From Smittium culicis (Eukaryota; Kickxellomycota; Harpellomycetes; Harpellales; Legeriomycetaceae), in assembly GCA_001970855.1 (NCBI GenBank), contig LSSN01002596.1:1-42475 (forward strand): 42,475 nucleotides of DNA, given 5' to 3'. Positions 1 through 12,600 of the stretch are shown piece by piece. The notes under the pieces were generated by a model, which was not told the DNA's origin, made no database searches, and was given only the letters and a program-made list of their open reading frames with translations. Position 1 is the stretch's first letter. Every line of letters begins with the position of its first letter. A program made the translations under genes and the position numbers.

Positions 1-394
1 TTACAAAAAATTTAACTTTTTATAGTATATACATATACTTTTCATCTGATATGTTATAGTTATACATTATAACTTTTTTATGTACACTATATATTTATTG
101 CTGATATGTTACTACATTCTTTTTTGCACTTTAACCCAATTTTACCAGCTCTTTTTTTACATGAACGAAATACTGTAAAACTATTTGATAAAAAAAAAAA
201 AATTAACCAATTTCATTTGTGATTGTTTTTGCAGGGAATTTTATTTAAGCAAGTAAGATTATAGAAGGAATATTAATTGTCCAATAATTAGGGTTAATCA
301 TCATTCATGCATTAACTGCTAATTATTGGCCAGATTTATAATTTGATACTTTTACACTGTAACTCTTTATGCCTAAAAGTGCTCTCTTCGTTAA

Positions 395-551
395 GAATCC
401 CCCAACTGTTCTTAGTTAAATTATTTTAATTCCGAATCTTTAAGAAGTATTGATATATTTTTAAAAAAAAACAAAATATAAACCTGGTTATAAATCATAA
501 ACGAATCATAAACTTAATTTTTTTTAAGAGTGTTGAACGGGAAAGGGTTAA
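395..551 (-). repeat. Interspersed MITE-like repeat, copy A (partial, minus orientation)
   Basis: Read on the minus strand from 551, the copy begins TTAACCCTTTCCCGTTCAAC. It continues through an A-run, a 'GATTCGTTTATGATTTATAA' block and a 'TTCGGAATTAAA' block that also occur in the copies at 1437, 1623 and 6732. Similarity fades near position 395, so the far end is lost or diverged. It carries no coding capacity. Confidence 0.6.
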
Positions 552-1436
552 TATCTGAATAAAGTTAGCTAAAAGAATAAATCCCCTTGTGCTTTCAATC
601 ATGGATATTCGCTTTCAATTTACAAGAGGTGGATTTTCAAAATAAGCTATAATGATATGTGATTAATTTTTATGTAATAGGTGTCAACTATTTTCAATGA
701 GATTTAATTCAGAGTATTATGAAAGCAAATCTAAGAAAATTACATAACTAAAGCTTAAAAATTGACTATTGGATCATTAGGCGTTGCTTATCTAACTAAA
801 AACCGAATGATGAGGTCACTAATATTTATTGATAAATGTAAACAGACCACTTATTAAGTATCAGAATCTGCCCTATAAGCAGTAGGTATTAAAACAAACT
901 GTTTTTCATATTTTTTAATTAGATTGATCATTAATTAGTATATCATGAGCCAATGAATTAATGGCGATTGGAATTTAGCTTTTTTTTAGCGGAAAAGAAG
1001 GGGTAAATTACCACTAGATCAGGTACGCTAAAAATCTATCAAATTACTAGCATCAATTGGACTAAAAATTATTCGTTTTAGTGATTAGTTGAATTGGATC
1101 TAATATATTTTTGATATGCTGACTATTATTCTATACAAGCTATGGTCATATTTTCACAAATATCACCCTGATACCCTTAATACTGGTTAAAAATCGCAGG
1201 TATGAATTGGTAAATGTTTAGGATTTTGGAGGACATAATGGTATTCAGAGTCACAATAATTTAAGAAACCAGTTTTAATCAAGACTATATACAATAAAAA
1301 TAAAAGAATCAGTTCAGAAAGAATCTAATTAATTGAATAAAAAGTTTTAATGAGCGACTAACTTATCGAAAACTAAAATTCGCCTGCCATATTAAAGAAA
1401 TTGGCTGACAAAGGGATAAGTGCTTTAAAATTGTGT

Positions 1437-1620
1437 TTAACCCTTTCTCGTTCAAAGCCCTTTAAAAAAACCATCTTTATGATTCGTTTATAACTTTTAA
1501 GCAAATCTACTATTTGCTGTTATTTTAAATTATACCAATATCTCTTGAACCTTCGGGATTAAAGTATTTTAGTTGAACGCTGTTGGTTATATCTTGTAGG
1601 TCAAAAATAGTATATCGCAA
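1437..1620 (+). repeat. Interspersed MITE-like repeat, copy B
   Basis: Starts TTAACCCTTTCTCGTTCAA. It shares the A-run, 'ATGATTCGTTTATAA', 'ATTTGCTGTTATTTTA' and 'GGTCAAAAATAGTATA' blocks with the other copies. It runs directly into copy C without the terminal GAAAGGGTTAA, so B and C look like a tandem or nested pair. Confidence 0.6.
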
Positions 1621-1622
1621 TT

Positions 1623-1819
1623 TTAACCCATTCCCGTCCAACGCTCTTAAAAAAAATCAATATATTGATTCGTTTAAGATTTATAAGTATATTTATTATT
1701 TGCTGCTATTCAGCAAATAACCAATAATTCTAAAGACCTCGAAATTACGTTACTTTTAATGAATCTAATTTGCTAAATTTGGCTGATCAAAAATGGTTTA
1801 CTGCCTGTGAAAGGGTTAA
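1623..1819 (+). repeat. Interspersed MITE-like repeat, copy C (both ends present)
   Basis: About 197 bp long. It begins TTAACCCATTCCCG and ends GTGAAAGGGTTAA, so the ends form an imperfect terminal inverted repeat of about 11 bp (TTAACCC[T/A]TTC against GAAAGGGTTAA). The interior matches copies A, B and D. The small size, inverted ends and lack of coding capacity fit a miniature inverted-repeat element. No clear target-site duplication was recognised. Confidence 0.6.
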
Positions 1820-2426
1820 GGTTTATAGGGATTCCAGATGCTAAACAGTGCTAAATAAAGTATAATTTTCATTGGAAAGATTATATCCAGTTTTAAATTA
1901 GAAAATGCGTCTTTTTAATAGATATTATTACATAGAAAATCTAAGAAAAAGTATAAGAATACGTTCTATAGAATTGAGCTATGGAAGGGTTTGGACTCGA
2001 ATCGAACATAATAGATCAATAATCAACTTAGCCAATAATCAGCAGCATACCTAATGCATCAAATCTCCCCATAATCTACTGCTCACCATTTGCTGAAGAG
2101 AATCTCAGCCAATAGCTATCGTGCGATTTCATTATTCAATTTATCTAAAAGCCTAAAAGAAAATTTTTTTCGTTTTTTTAGCATAAGGTGTAGTTTCTTG
2201 GCATAGAAATCAGATAAAGCTTATTTCTACGCTTTGTTTATCTATAAATACTTTTGGCTTTGCTGCAAAATCGGTAGTTTAGATCAATTTTCGTAACCGC
2301 ACAAATTTTTGAGTGCTAAGCTTGTATATTCCTCTGTCATTTTAAAACCCACCTCTCTTTATAGACTCTCTACTTCTAACCCTCTTTTTCTACTCTTATC
2401 TTAATATATCTTAATAATAGCCTATT

Positions 2427-4451
2427 ATGTATCTCAGCAAATTGAGTGGAGCTTTCAGAACACCTGCCTTCAGGTCTAATATCAAAAACTCCTTTGGAAT
2501 GAACTTCCAAAGATATATGAGCGAAAAGGTTACTGGTTCAGTTATAGGTATTGATCTTGGTACCACCAACTCTTGCGTTGCCGTCATTGAAGGTAAAAAT
2601 GCCCGTGTTATTGAAAACTCTGAAGGTGGAAGAACTACTCCTTCCGTTGTCGCTTTCAGCAAAGAAAATGAACTCTTGGTCGGTATCCCCGCCAAGAGAC
2701 AAGCTGTTGTCAACCCTGAAAATACTCTTTACGCCACCAAACGTCTCATCGGTAGAAAATATCAAGATGTTGAAGTCCAACGCGATATTAAAGAAGTTTC
2801 GTTCAAGATCGTCAAACACTCAAATGGTGACGCTTGGGTTGAATCTATGGGTAAAACTTACTCCCCATCTCAGGTCGGAGGCTTCATTGTTGGTAAAATG
2901 AAAGAAACTGCTGAAGCCTACTTGGGTACCCCTGTTAAAAATGCTGTAATCACTGTCCCAGCTTACTTCAATGATTCTCAACGTCAAGCCACCAAAGATG
3001 CCGGTTCTATTTCCGGTCTTAACGTTCTTAGAGTCATCAATGAACCTACTGCCGCCGCTTTGGCTTATGGTGTTGAAAAGGATGCTGATCGTGTAGTCGC
3101 TGTATACGATTTGGGTGGTGGTACTTTCGATATCTCTATTTTGGAAATCCAAAAGGGTGTCTTCGAAGTCAAATCTACCAGTGGTGACACTCATTTGGGT
3201 GGTGAAGATTTCGATATTGTTCTAGTTAGAAAAGTACTTGCTGACTTTAAGAAAGAAACCGGTATTGATCTATCTGGTGACCGCATGGCTGTCCAAAGAG
3301 TTCGTGAAGCTTGTGAAAAGGCTAAGGTCGAACTTTCATCTACCCTCCAAACCGAAATTAACCTTCCTTTCATTACTGCCGATGCTTCAGGACCAAAACA
3401 CATCAACACTAAATTGAGCAGATCTGAATTTGAAAGTTTGGTAGCTAGCTTGATCAACCGCACCATCGAACCATGCAAGAAATCATTGAAGGATGCCGGT
3501 GTTACTCCAAACGAAATTGGTGAAGTTATCTTGGTTGGTGGTATGTCACGTATGCCAAAGGTTGTTGAAACTGTCAAGTCTACATTCGGTCGTGATCCAA
3601 CTAAATCAGTAAACCCAGACGAAGCTGTTGCCATCGGTGCCGCTATCCAAGGTGGTGTATTGGCTGGTGAAGTCACTGATATCCTTCTTCTAGATGTTAC
3701 CCCATTGTCTCTAGGTATCGAAACTCTCGGTGGTGTATTCACAAGATTGATTAACAGAAACACTACTATCCCAACCAAGAAATCACAAGTATTCTCCACC
3801 GCCGCTGACGGTCAAACCGCTGTTGACATTAAGATCTTCCAAGGTGAACGTGAACTCTGCCGTGATAACAAACTCTTGGGTAACTTCCAACTTTCTGGAA
3901 TCCCACCAGCTCCAAAAGGTGTTCCACAAATCGAAGTCACATTCGACATTGATGCCGACGGTATCGTTAACGTCTCAGCTAAGGACAAGGTATCTAACAA
4001 GGATCAATCCATCACATTGACTGCCTCATCAGGTCTAAGCAAAGACGAAATCGAAAACATGATCAACAACGCTGAGAAATTCGCTGAAGCTGATAAACTC
4101 CGCAGAGAAGTAATTGAATCAACTAACGCTGCTGATTCAATCATTACTGATACTGAAAAACATCTCGAAGAATTCAAGGCCCAAATCTCAGAAACCGACG
4201 CCGCTGCCATCCGCAAATCAATCGAAGAACTTAAAGCATTATTGGAATCCGTCAAATCTGGTGAAGTCACCAAGACCGGAGATGAAATCCGCCAAGAATA
4301 CCACAACTTGCAACAACAATCACTAAAACTCTTTGAAGAAGTCTACAAGAAGAAGGCTGCTGAAAACCAATCCTCAAATTCATCTGAATCTTCAAGCACT
4401 GATGGATCAAATGCCCAAGATGCTGAATTCAAAGACTCTGACAAAAAATAA
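2427..4451 (+). CDS. SSC1: Mitochondrial Hsp70 chaperone (SSC1/mortalin type)
   Basis: A 674-residue DnaK-family chaperone of the mitochondrial matrix. It pulls preproteins through the TIM23 channel and folds them, working with J-proteins and a GrpE-type exchange factor. The first about 30 residues are basic and hydroxylated with no acidic residue ([12 protein letters not shown]...), as expected for a matrix presequence. The nucleotide-binding domain shows [10 protein letters not shown] (41-50), [11 protein letters not shown] (about 205-215), [10 protein letters not shown] (228-237) and [12 protein letters not shown] (about 375). The linker [19 protein letters not shown] and a complete substrate-binding domain and lid follow. 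[19 protein letters not shown] (about 117-134) and [13 protein letters not shown] are typical of mitochondrial rather than ER or cytosolic members. The gene has no intron and uses many C-ending codons unlike its surroundings, consistent with high expression. It is a single uninterrupted frame of normal family length. Confidence 0.98.
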   Translation: MYLSKLSGAFRTPAFRSNIKNSFGMNFQRYMSEKVTGSVIGIDLGTTNSCVAVIEGKNARVIENSEGGRTTPSVVAFSKENELLVGIPAKRQAVVNPENTLYATKRLIGRKYQDVEVQRDIKEVSFKIVKHSNGDAWVESMGKTYSPSQVGGFIVGKMKETAEAYLGTPVKNAVITVPAYFNDSQRQATKDAGSISGLNVLRVINEPTAAALAYGVEKDADRVVAVYDLGGGTFDISILEIQKGVFEVKSTSGDTHLGGEDFDIVLVRKVLADFKKETGIDLSGDRMAVQRVREACEKAKVELSSTLQTEINLPFITADASGPKHINTKLSRSEFESLVASLINRTIEPCKKSLKDAGVTPNEIGEVILVGGMSRMPKVVETVKSTFGRDPTKSVNPDEAVAIGAAIQGGVLAGEVTDILLLDVTPLSLGIETLGGVFTRLINRNTTIPTKKSQVFSTAADGQTAVDIKIFQGERELCRDNKLLGNFQLSGIPPAPKGVPQIEVTFDIDADGIVNVSAKDKVSNKDQSITLTASSGLSKDEIENMINNAEKFAEADKLRREVIESTNAADSIITDTEKHLEEFKAQISETDAAAIRKSIEELKALLESVKSGEVTKTGDEIRQEYHNLQQQSLKLFEEVYKKKAAENQSSNSSESSSTDGSNAQDAEFKDSDKK

Positions 4452-4524
4452 ACTAATCAATAATTAATTTACTCTTTTAATTTTATTAATAACACTATTG
4501 CCTTTTATTACTTTTCTATTTTTA

Positions 4525-4530
4525 AATAAA
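4525..4530 (+). terminator. Candidate poly(A) signal of the mtHsp70 gene
   Basis: AATAAA lies about 75 nt past the Hsp70 stop codon, in a T/A-rich trailer. The placement fits a cleavage and polyadenylation signal, but the hexamer is cheap in such AT-rich DNA. Confidence 0.4.
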
Positions 4531-5783
4531 ATATTTATAATTTATTTTGTCTATTCTTTAATCTCTATGTCTTCATTTTCATTTTACTATACCTTTTTTT
4601 ATTAAGTTATTACTCTGATAACCCTCTCAGGGGCCAAATTTTCTCTAAAAAAGAGCTTTAAAACGTTTTTCCTGTTTTATAAATTAACCAATAGGTAAAT
4701 ATTTTAAAAAATGCGCATTTCTATATGTAGCCATTAGCTTTTAGAACAAAATATCAAATTTTACCAACAATAATAAATCTTTAAATCCAGTAGAATGTGT
4801 TTGACCAGAAGTTTGACCGGGCTTTAGCTAGGCAAAGAAACTAAATTTCGTTATAAAAAATCAGTAAAACAATTAAAAAAAACTATACAATTTCAAGAAA
4901 AAATTTTTTTCTTATGCCCACCCATTTTGCCTAATCAAACCCCTTAAGGTGAAAAGAGCTTTATTGAAAGTTTTTGGCATACTTATCCATAAGTTTTAGA
5001 TATGCTATACACTATTTTAGACATACCTGTATATGAATAAAAGGATTGTATGTTTTGTAGCTTCTTAAGTAAAAGAAAAAAAATTCATTGATGACTTTAT
5101 CTCTTCAGAATTCAATAATATATTAATTTAATCAAAAAAATTGCTAAATATAAATTTTTGAAGTTTTGGTCTACATCAAGGATTTATAATGATTGTTGAA
5201 CATCTGTTAGCATGACTAATAGATATATTGCACAAATATTAAATTATATACATACGTATTATCAGTGTATAAACACCTCTATCTTATTCCAAATCATTAA
5301 AAATAAAAATAAGAATTACGCATTTTGGAATACGAAAATGGTACACTCCACTTTTAACAAATAAATTTACATCGATTTAAATCTTTTTTATAGCTACAAA
5401 GCTAAAAATGAATAGTATAAGTGAAAATTATACATATAAAATATGATATATAAATAGATGAAGGGAATTAAATAAAAAGTCTAATGCTTAAAAAAAATTT
5501 TTTTTTTGAGCTAACACTAGTATTAACTATTATTTAAATTTATATAAAAAATTATATATAAAGAGATATAACATTATACCCATGAAATTAATTATTTTAA
5601 TAAGCATTCACCTGATTTAATGAAAAAGTTGATGAATCCAGTTAAAGTATATTCAAATAAGTTTTAGCAGTAGGTGAATTTAAATCGAAAAGATATATTA
5701 ATAGAAAAAAGTCTGAACCTTCAAATAATCTCACATGTATAGTCAAAATAAATAATTTCCATAGTGATCAAATAGTTGTTATC

Positions 5784-5985
5784 GAAAAGCGCAAACCCAG
5801 AGCGTTAACGCAAAAAAAATCCGATGAACCATTTAAAATATAAAATTAAAAGCTGTGATGAAATATATTAGTATAAATTCAAAAAGTATACTATGATAAT
5901 TATAATGTTTGGCTCAGAAAAGTGCCAACATGGAGAGTTAACGCAAAAAAAGCTTCTACTCCACTTAAAATATTAGGTTGAAATA
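5784..5985. repeat. Two direct copies of a GTTAACGCAAAAAAA-containing repeat
   Basis: The block at 5784-5850 and the block at 5917-5985 share the layout GAAAAG-YGC-AAC-...-GAG-GTTAACGCAAAAAAA, then CCA-TTAAAATAT. They are separated by about 133 bp. Similarity is scattered over about 70 bp with several mismatches, suggesting an old local duplication or two insertions of one short element. Confidence 0.45.
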
Positions 5986-6731
5986 CAGATATATATAATT
6001 TAGCAGTCTAAATTAAAGTGCTGTATAAAGTTTTATATTTGATTTGCTCTGATTTTTGCAATCTTTCGCCATTATTGCAATAAATTTTATCAAGTCTACT
6101 TTTGATTATATGATGTAATTCATACTATCATCATATATGCATTATTTTCAAATTTATAATTATTTATTTAAAATTTTATAATATTATTCTTTCATTTTTA
6201 TCTATATCTAGAAATAACTTTTATGTTCATTCTAGGGATAAATGCACTTAATTAAAAAGTTATTTTTAATACCAAAATTTATTATTTCAAGATTTTACAG
6301 CTATATATGCCTAGTAAATTAAAATTTACTCTCTTTATTCTAGCGTTTATATTTTGAATTATGATTCTGATTTTATAGCCTCATCATTTTTAACCAGGAG
6401 AATTTCTGGTCATATTTTTTTCCCTTTGCTGTGATTATCTATATGGTTTATTTAAATTCTAAAATAGCTTGAAATAATTTTTTATTGAATTTTTATTGAA
6501 TAATCTATTAAATATTTGAATTGATTTTAAAAATGGGATATAAAAGGAAATAAAATTTAAGCGAATAAAGTTTCATAATTAATAATTAAAAATTATTTTC
6601 GTAGAATTTTTTTTTGAACTGCCTCGCACTATTGCAAAATTTAAAGATGGACAAAAATGGCCTACTGCTTCTGAAAGGGATAAAAATTAGAAATAAAATT
6701 GCACTTTAAACAAACTATTTTCATGTCCTTA

Positions 6732-6925
6732 TTTAACTTTTTCACATTCAACAGTTTTAAAAAAAAAATGAACTAATGGCTCGTTTATGATTTAAAATCA
6801 AGTTTTTTATTTGCTATTATTTTAGAAAACACCAATATTTATACAGGCCTCGGAATAGTGTTATTATTATCAGATGCAGCTGGCTATATTTGGTAGTTCA
6901 AAAATATTATACCGCCAATGAAATT
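6732..6925 (+). repeat. Interspersed MITE-like repeat, copy D
   Basis: Starts TTAACTTTTTCACATTCAAC, a diverged form of the TTAACCCTTTCCCGTTCAAC end. It then has the A-run, 'GCTCGTTTATGATTTAAAA', 'ATTTGCTATTATTTTAGAAAA', 'GGCCTCGGAATA' and 'TTGGTAGTTCAAAAATA' blocks in the same order as copies B and C. Just upstream, 6650-6684 resembles the opposite end ('TGGCCTACTGCTTCTGAAAGGG'), so a second copy may be truncated against this one. Confidence 0.55.
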
Positions 6926-9900
6926 GTTATACTCGCTTTTTATTTCCACTTTTTTAGATACAGGAAATTACTAGCCATCGAATTTATTTTAACCGTAACA
7001 CATATACTCTAGAGTATATGAGATTTGGTACAATTTGAATAAATTATGAGTCTTTATGGATTTTTTAGAGTAGCGAACATGAGAGGATCTATTGAAAAAA
7101 AATCTTGATAATTTTTTGGCCCATTAAATATTTTTATTATACTATTAGTTTATATTTAATAAAATCGCAGTGAAAAAAAATAATAATAATATAAAAACTA
7201 AAATCTAGTATAATCTATAAATTTTTAATAATTGTATTAGAATAATTATACTGTAAATAATTTAAATAGTTGCTAAAGTATTTATGAATCGTTATATTTT
7301 TTAATATCCTGTATTTTGTAAATATTGATAACACCCTCTCGCTCAATATTATGAACTGCAATTTTATTAAATCTGTTTTTCTTTTAAATTCTATGAATGA
7401 AGCTTAACTATCAGAACTTCTAACAAGTAAATTTAATTAATATAAATTGTATTTTTATTAATTTAGATTTAGATTTATTGTAAAAATTGTTATCTATTTT
7501 TTTTTAATTCTTAAATTATTTTTATTAATCAAAATTATTTAAAAAAATCTGTGGAACTAATTATAATTAAAAGTTGCCACTATGAATTATAAATCATTCT
7601 TATTTTTTGGAAGAGAGTATGAATTTTTAAGGAAAATAAGAAAATAAATAAAAATCATTCTTCAGAGTATACACATTTAGCGAGTATTTTATAATATAAT
7701 TGTAAGTTTATTTTCACTTATTTTTTTTTCAAACGATTTTAAAATTAAAAATTAATTTTGATTATTATTTTCAAAATTTCAAAAAATATATGCAAAATTG
7801 CTGAATGTCTCGCTGAATTAATTTTATTTATCTTTGATTTCACTTTGCTCTCACTATTTACAAAATCACTCATTCCTGAAGGTAAGATATGACAATTAGC
7901 TTTGAAAAAAATGAAATAATGTGTATATATAACAGTTTTAGGTTAATAACTTTATTTCGAATAAACTCCCTAAATATTAATCCTAGAACAGATTATTTGA
8001 AAATTTACAATAAGCTGGAAATATGTTTCAAGAACTATCTATGTACTTAAAATAATTATCTTGTTAAATTTTAAGGCCAATTAAATACAGATTATTATTG
8101 AATTTTTTCATTATTTATAGATATTATGTAAATTAATTCTTTTTAAAAAACTAGTAAAAAATTTCATCTAATCATTTAATTATTTAATATAAACCAAAAA
8201 TCACAGAATAAAAGTTTTTAATCAATAAAAAATATAAAACGGATCGAGTCACGTATTAAAAAAATCAACTAATAAAACAAAATAATTCAGAAAGTATAAC
8301 AACCATAACATTAGAAGTAAAAAATAAAATAAAATTTAGCTGAGATATAAAAAAGGCGGTAAAAAACACAAGTTAAAACGACACAGCTAAAAAAAAAACT
8401 GATAAAATTTTTCCAAGAATAAATTACTAAAATAACTCAATACATTAATCAACATTTTTCTATACGTAAAAAGATGAAAAATCCTGATTTATTTGTTCAA
8501 TAGTTTTAATTTTAACCATCCTTACATTCTTACTAAAAATTATTGGCTTATTGATAAGAATTATTATTTTTTCAACATTATTAATATTCTAAAAAAAACG
8601 TTTTAAAAAACTAAAAACACATAAAAACCAATTTCCAGCTAGTTAAAACTAAACCATGACTAAAGAAGCACCACATAACTCAAAAAATACATTTTTTCGC
8701 ATCAAATTTTACTAGAAAAAAGTTCTTTAGAAAAAGGGCCCAGCAGAAATTATATATCCTCCACAAATATAGAAAACAATTTAACTCTAACTTTTATTTT
8801 ATCTATCTTCAAAATAAAAGCACAGTCTATTCTTTCATAAATATTTTAAGCATAATTCAAAGATTCTAAAATTTCTCAAAAATATGATAATTAATACCAT
8901 ATTCAAACAAGAAAAAGTATTATTACCACCATTTTCATAGATTCTAAAATCGAAAAATTACTTCAATATACCATTTGTGATAAGTTTAAACTATTTATTT
9001 GAGAAAATGATTTTTTATATGTCAGCTCATTGCTTTAGGATTTTTCTGACTATCAGCCGCGTTTAAAGATCAGTTATTATCTTCTCTTTGAATAACAGAT
9101 TCAAAATAGTGAATCTTTAATTTATTTATTGTATTTTTTTATTCTAACCAAAATATAGTTAATATTTCTAAAGACTTAAAAAAAATTTCACGGCGAATAC
9201 AGTATAATCGAGAAAAAAAACTAATTATACCACATAAACTTATCCCTTATTTACACAAAGATGAAGTATATCTGAGAAAAAATAATGTAAAAGAAAAGCT
9301 TATTGAATATTAGAAATGGAGAGCGATAACTGCTACTAAAATTACCGAGAAAAAATAATAAACTATCTAATAATTTATAAATTAGATTTTAGCATTCATA
9401 TAGCTAAATTATAAATTGAAAATTGATTATTTAATATGAATTTATCCGAGAAAAAAATGATTTTTCAGAAAAAGGATTGTCAATTGTATAAACCAATATT
9501 TTTTACTTGAGCGATTCAAATTTAAATACCCAAGAAATTAGGAGAACTTAAAAATGATAGGAACTTTAGATATGCCAAAGAATATAAAGCGTTATTTAAA
9601 AAATGAGCTAGAGGGTTGCTTAGAAGATTTTATTTAGTAAACAGTAATAAAAAAATTGCCTCAAGCGAAAATTTTGAATTTATAATCAATAAAATAATCT
9701 TCAAAGAGTAATTTTTATATACCTAGTGATTATAAATTATCTACTAAAAAATCTATACAGGGTTTTTTATCATAGTTAATTGAAAGTGTCGTCGTATCGT
9801 CGATCTATAAATTATAATACATCAGGGGCAATCTATAAATAGCTCCTGAAACACTCGCACAGAAATTAAAAGAAAAAAAAATAAAATAAAAGGAAAAATC

Positions 9901-11339
9901 AAAGAAAAAAAAAATATAAAAGAAAAAAAAGTATATATAAAAAAGCACCAAGTAGAGAGAATAGGTTTTTTCACCTTCTTTTGGTTTTTCCTCATTCCTT
10001 AACTTAAAGCACCCATTTAGTTATTTTATTTATTATATTATAATTTAGTTTTATTTTAATAAAGAAGTGTCATAATACTTATTCAATTATTGGTTAATAC
10101 ATTAATTTGATTAAGTAAAACAAATAAGCACCTATGGATACACAGGGTGCCGACAAAAGCGAATATTAAACAATAATTCTACAAGGCTTAATTTCTTTAC
10201 ACTATTTAGTAAAACGTGGTAAAATATTGAGCTGTTAGACATTTTGTGTAAATTTTCATAACAAACCAAAAATAGTAAGCCGAAAATTGTTTTTGGTATT
10301 ATTGCCTTCAAAATATTGCTGATAATTTCTATTTGATGATGTAATTATGTTCAGAAAGTACTCATATCGTGCTAAATCTAAAAAGACAAAATTATAAATT
10401 TGATGAAAAGGTCGATACTTTCTACATTAGAAGTTTTACTTGAACAAATAAGCAGGATATATTTTTGTTGATTTTTTATAACAGCTCCTATAGTTCTAAG
10501 TCTATTTATGAGCTGCCAATGATATAAAAGAGTAACTAAAATCAAATTTATTTTGGAATCAATATGATAATCATATAAATCGAATAAAAAAAGTTATCAT
10601 TGATAAAAGCTCTGAATAATATTTATTTTGTGATACAAGTAATTAGATTTGAGATTAAACTAAATATACATTTAGTATCATTCAGATAAAATAGGATATG
10701 ATGGAAAAATATATTTTACCTTAGTTTATTATTCTAATCATACCTCAATAGAAGATTATTGTTCCTGAGATTAAATATAAAAAAAAGTTTATAAGTTAGT
10801 TTAAAGAAATTGAAAATTAATTTTATTTTTCTATGAAAAGAAAAAAAATAGTAACTAACTTCAAAATCACACGTCTCTCAATTTAATGAAACACAAAATC
10901 GCAAAAAATTTTTTTGAAAAAATCTGATGATAAGAGCACTGGCATATTAATTACTCGCAATGTTTAGTTATGCTGCTATCTATGGACGAGATAAACTATT
11001 TTTTATACCCAACCCAATAATTTTAAATTTTAAAAATTTTTTTTTGTCTCAGAGAGTTTATTAAACATAATTAAATCCCAATAATTTTAAAAGTGTAAAA
11101 TTAATCATTATAAAACCATTTATACTCGCATCTTTTGAAATTATTCAAAAACTTCATCTCATCATTTACGAAGTATTAGGTAATTTAATATTCACAAATA
11201 GATAATTTATTGGGTTATTGGGATGATTTTAGGCATTTAATTATCTCGCTTTTATTAATTATTATCAGATGATATTTTCATTTAATTTTCATTATTTAAT
11301 TTTCATTAGGTTGATATTTTTGTCAAATTCAGTACCTAT

Positions 11340-12010
11340 TGTCGTAAAAACAAGGCTCTGATACAGCCTATCGCTTCATATTGTTTTAGTTATGCTGAGA
11401 GGTTACCCAGTATAACCATCGATCCTGGTAATAGGGGGTTTACTCTCTTAACCAGTAAAATTATTTCACGATAAGTGGGATAGTATATAAAATAAATAGG
11501 GTGTTTACACAGTTATAATCTATACTAGATCATTGATTTAATCATCTGGCTATTTTGTTCTGGTATTAGGAAAAAGCATCAAGTACCTAGATAAACCAAT
11601 GTATATCTACCTACATTAAGATCAGATTCATTACTGACTGCGAAGGGTACGCGATGTAGGAAAATGTATAGATTCAGTGCAGGGGAAAGTGTAGGATGAC
11701 TGGTTCATATCTTCAGATAGGCTGTTAACGCTCACCTCGGAAGCTATATTAGCAGAAAGGTATAATGATCTCATACGCGGCTTTGGTTAGAACATATAAC
11801 CTGGTATAAAGTTTAGTTAGTGTAGATACTTTCTATGACGGATAGTTAGTGCTGTTTGATGTTAGGCCAGTAAATGTCTCTCAATACGGTACTATGTCTT
11901 CATCAGTATATAAATTATAAATTCCAGGGCCTAGTACTTGAAGACACTGATTATATGTCGATAACGACTCAAAATTCAATCGGCCGTATTTATAGGTGTT
12001 AAGGTCCATA
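11340..12010. other. Less AT-rich, non-coding island
   Basis: This stretch carries far fewer A/T runs than the sequence on either side and contains strings such as GTTACCCAGTATAACC and GGGTACGCGATGTAGG. All six frames are interrupted and I see no tRNA, rRNA or known ncRNA fold. A decayed mobile element is the easiest explanation, but I could not assign a family. Confidence 0.35.
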
Positions 12011-12600
12011 ATTTAATACGATTTTTAGAGCTATTACTTATTGGAACCCTCAATAAATGTTAAACGTCAACTAATTAATCAGAATTTTTGCGTCAAACTT
12101 AATTTAACCGCAGAAATTAATTTATATGAACTTTAATGTATTTTCACATTGATACATAAAAACTGCCTATAGTAAATTGCCAAAGGTAATAGCTATAACA
12201 TCTAAAATGGTCCAAAAACTACCAAATTCACCATGTGTTATATTCCAACACTATAATGAATCGCCCTGCGTTTATGTTAGGAAATTAACACCTTGTAACT
12301 TTTACAGTGTAAAGGAGCTTGAAAGTATAAAACTGGAAGTTTAGGACTTCGTGGAAAACTTCCCATGTCCTTTATATTTAAAAATTATTTATATATTTTT
12401 TTAAATCTTTGTTTTAATTTATTCCTGTAAAGTAAATTATGTTAAATTATACTATACTATACTAAATAAACTTAATGTTTTATTAAATTTTACCTTGATT
12501 ACTTACGCTAAGAAATTAAACCTCATCATTCCAGTTGAATTCTCGCAGTTGAGATTTATAAGTTAAGCCTGATTTTATGTTAAGCTCCCTCACACTTTAA

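Larger units (their letters stand above)
1..2426. other. AT-rich spacer upstream of mtHsp70, with interspersed repeat copies
   Basis: No reading frame of credible length or composition is visible on either strand. The stretch holds three copies of a short interspersed repeat (listed separately at about 395-551, 1437-1620 and 1623-1819). The last 80 bases before the Hsp70 start are pyrimidine-rich (CT runs around 2345-2400). A TATAAATA string lies at 2243-2250, about 180 bp upstream of the start codon. It could be a core promoter element, but such strings are common in this base composition. Confidence 0.6.
4536..12600. other. Eight-kilobase gene desert, AT-rich
   Basis: Neither strand holds a convincing reading frame or exon series. 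The contents I can support are repeat-like pieces: a repeat pair at 5784 and 5917, a MITE copy at 6732 with a detached end fragment near 6650-6684, and long A/T homopolymers. Between about 11340 and 12010 the base composition becomes visibly less AT-rich but every frame is broken. No tRNA or rRNA was recognised. Confidence 0.55.

Noticed and set aside
1981..2020. GGACTCGAATCGAAC-like string resembling a tRNA T-arm on the minus strand
   Set aside because: No matching D-arm, anticodon arm or acceptor stem could be folded around it.
2090..2426. Heat-shock elements in the Hsp70 promoter
   Set aside because: No run of three properly spaced nGAAn/nTTCn units was found by eye.
2411..4326. Open frames on the opposite strand and in other frames of the Hsp70 gene
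   Set aside because: They are shadows created by the codon bias of the highly expressed Hsp70 gene, which explains the whole interval.
12340..12365. GGAAGTTT...AAACTTCC inverted repeat as a terminator or element end
   Set aside because: Only 8 bp of stem with a 12-base loop, no adjacent gene and no second copy.
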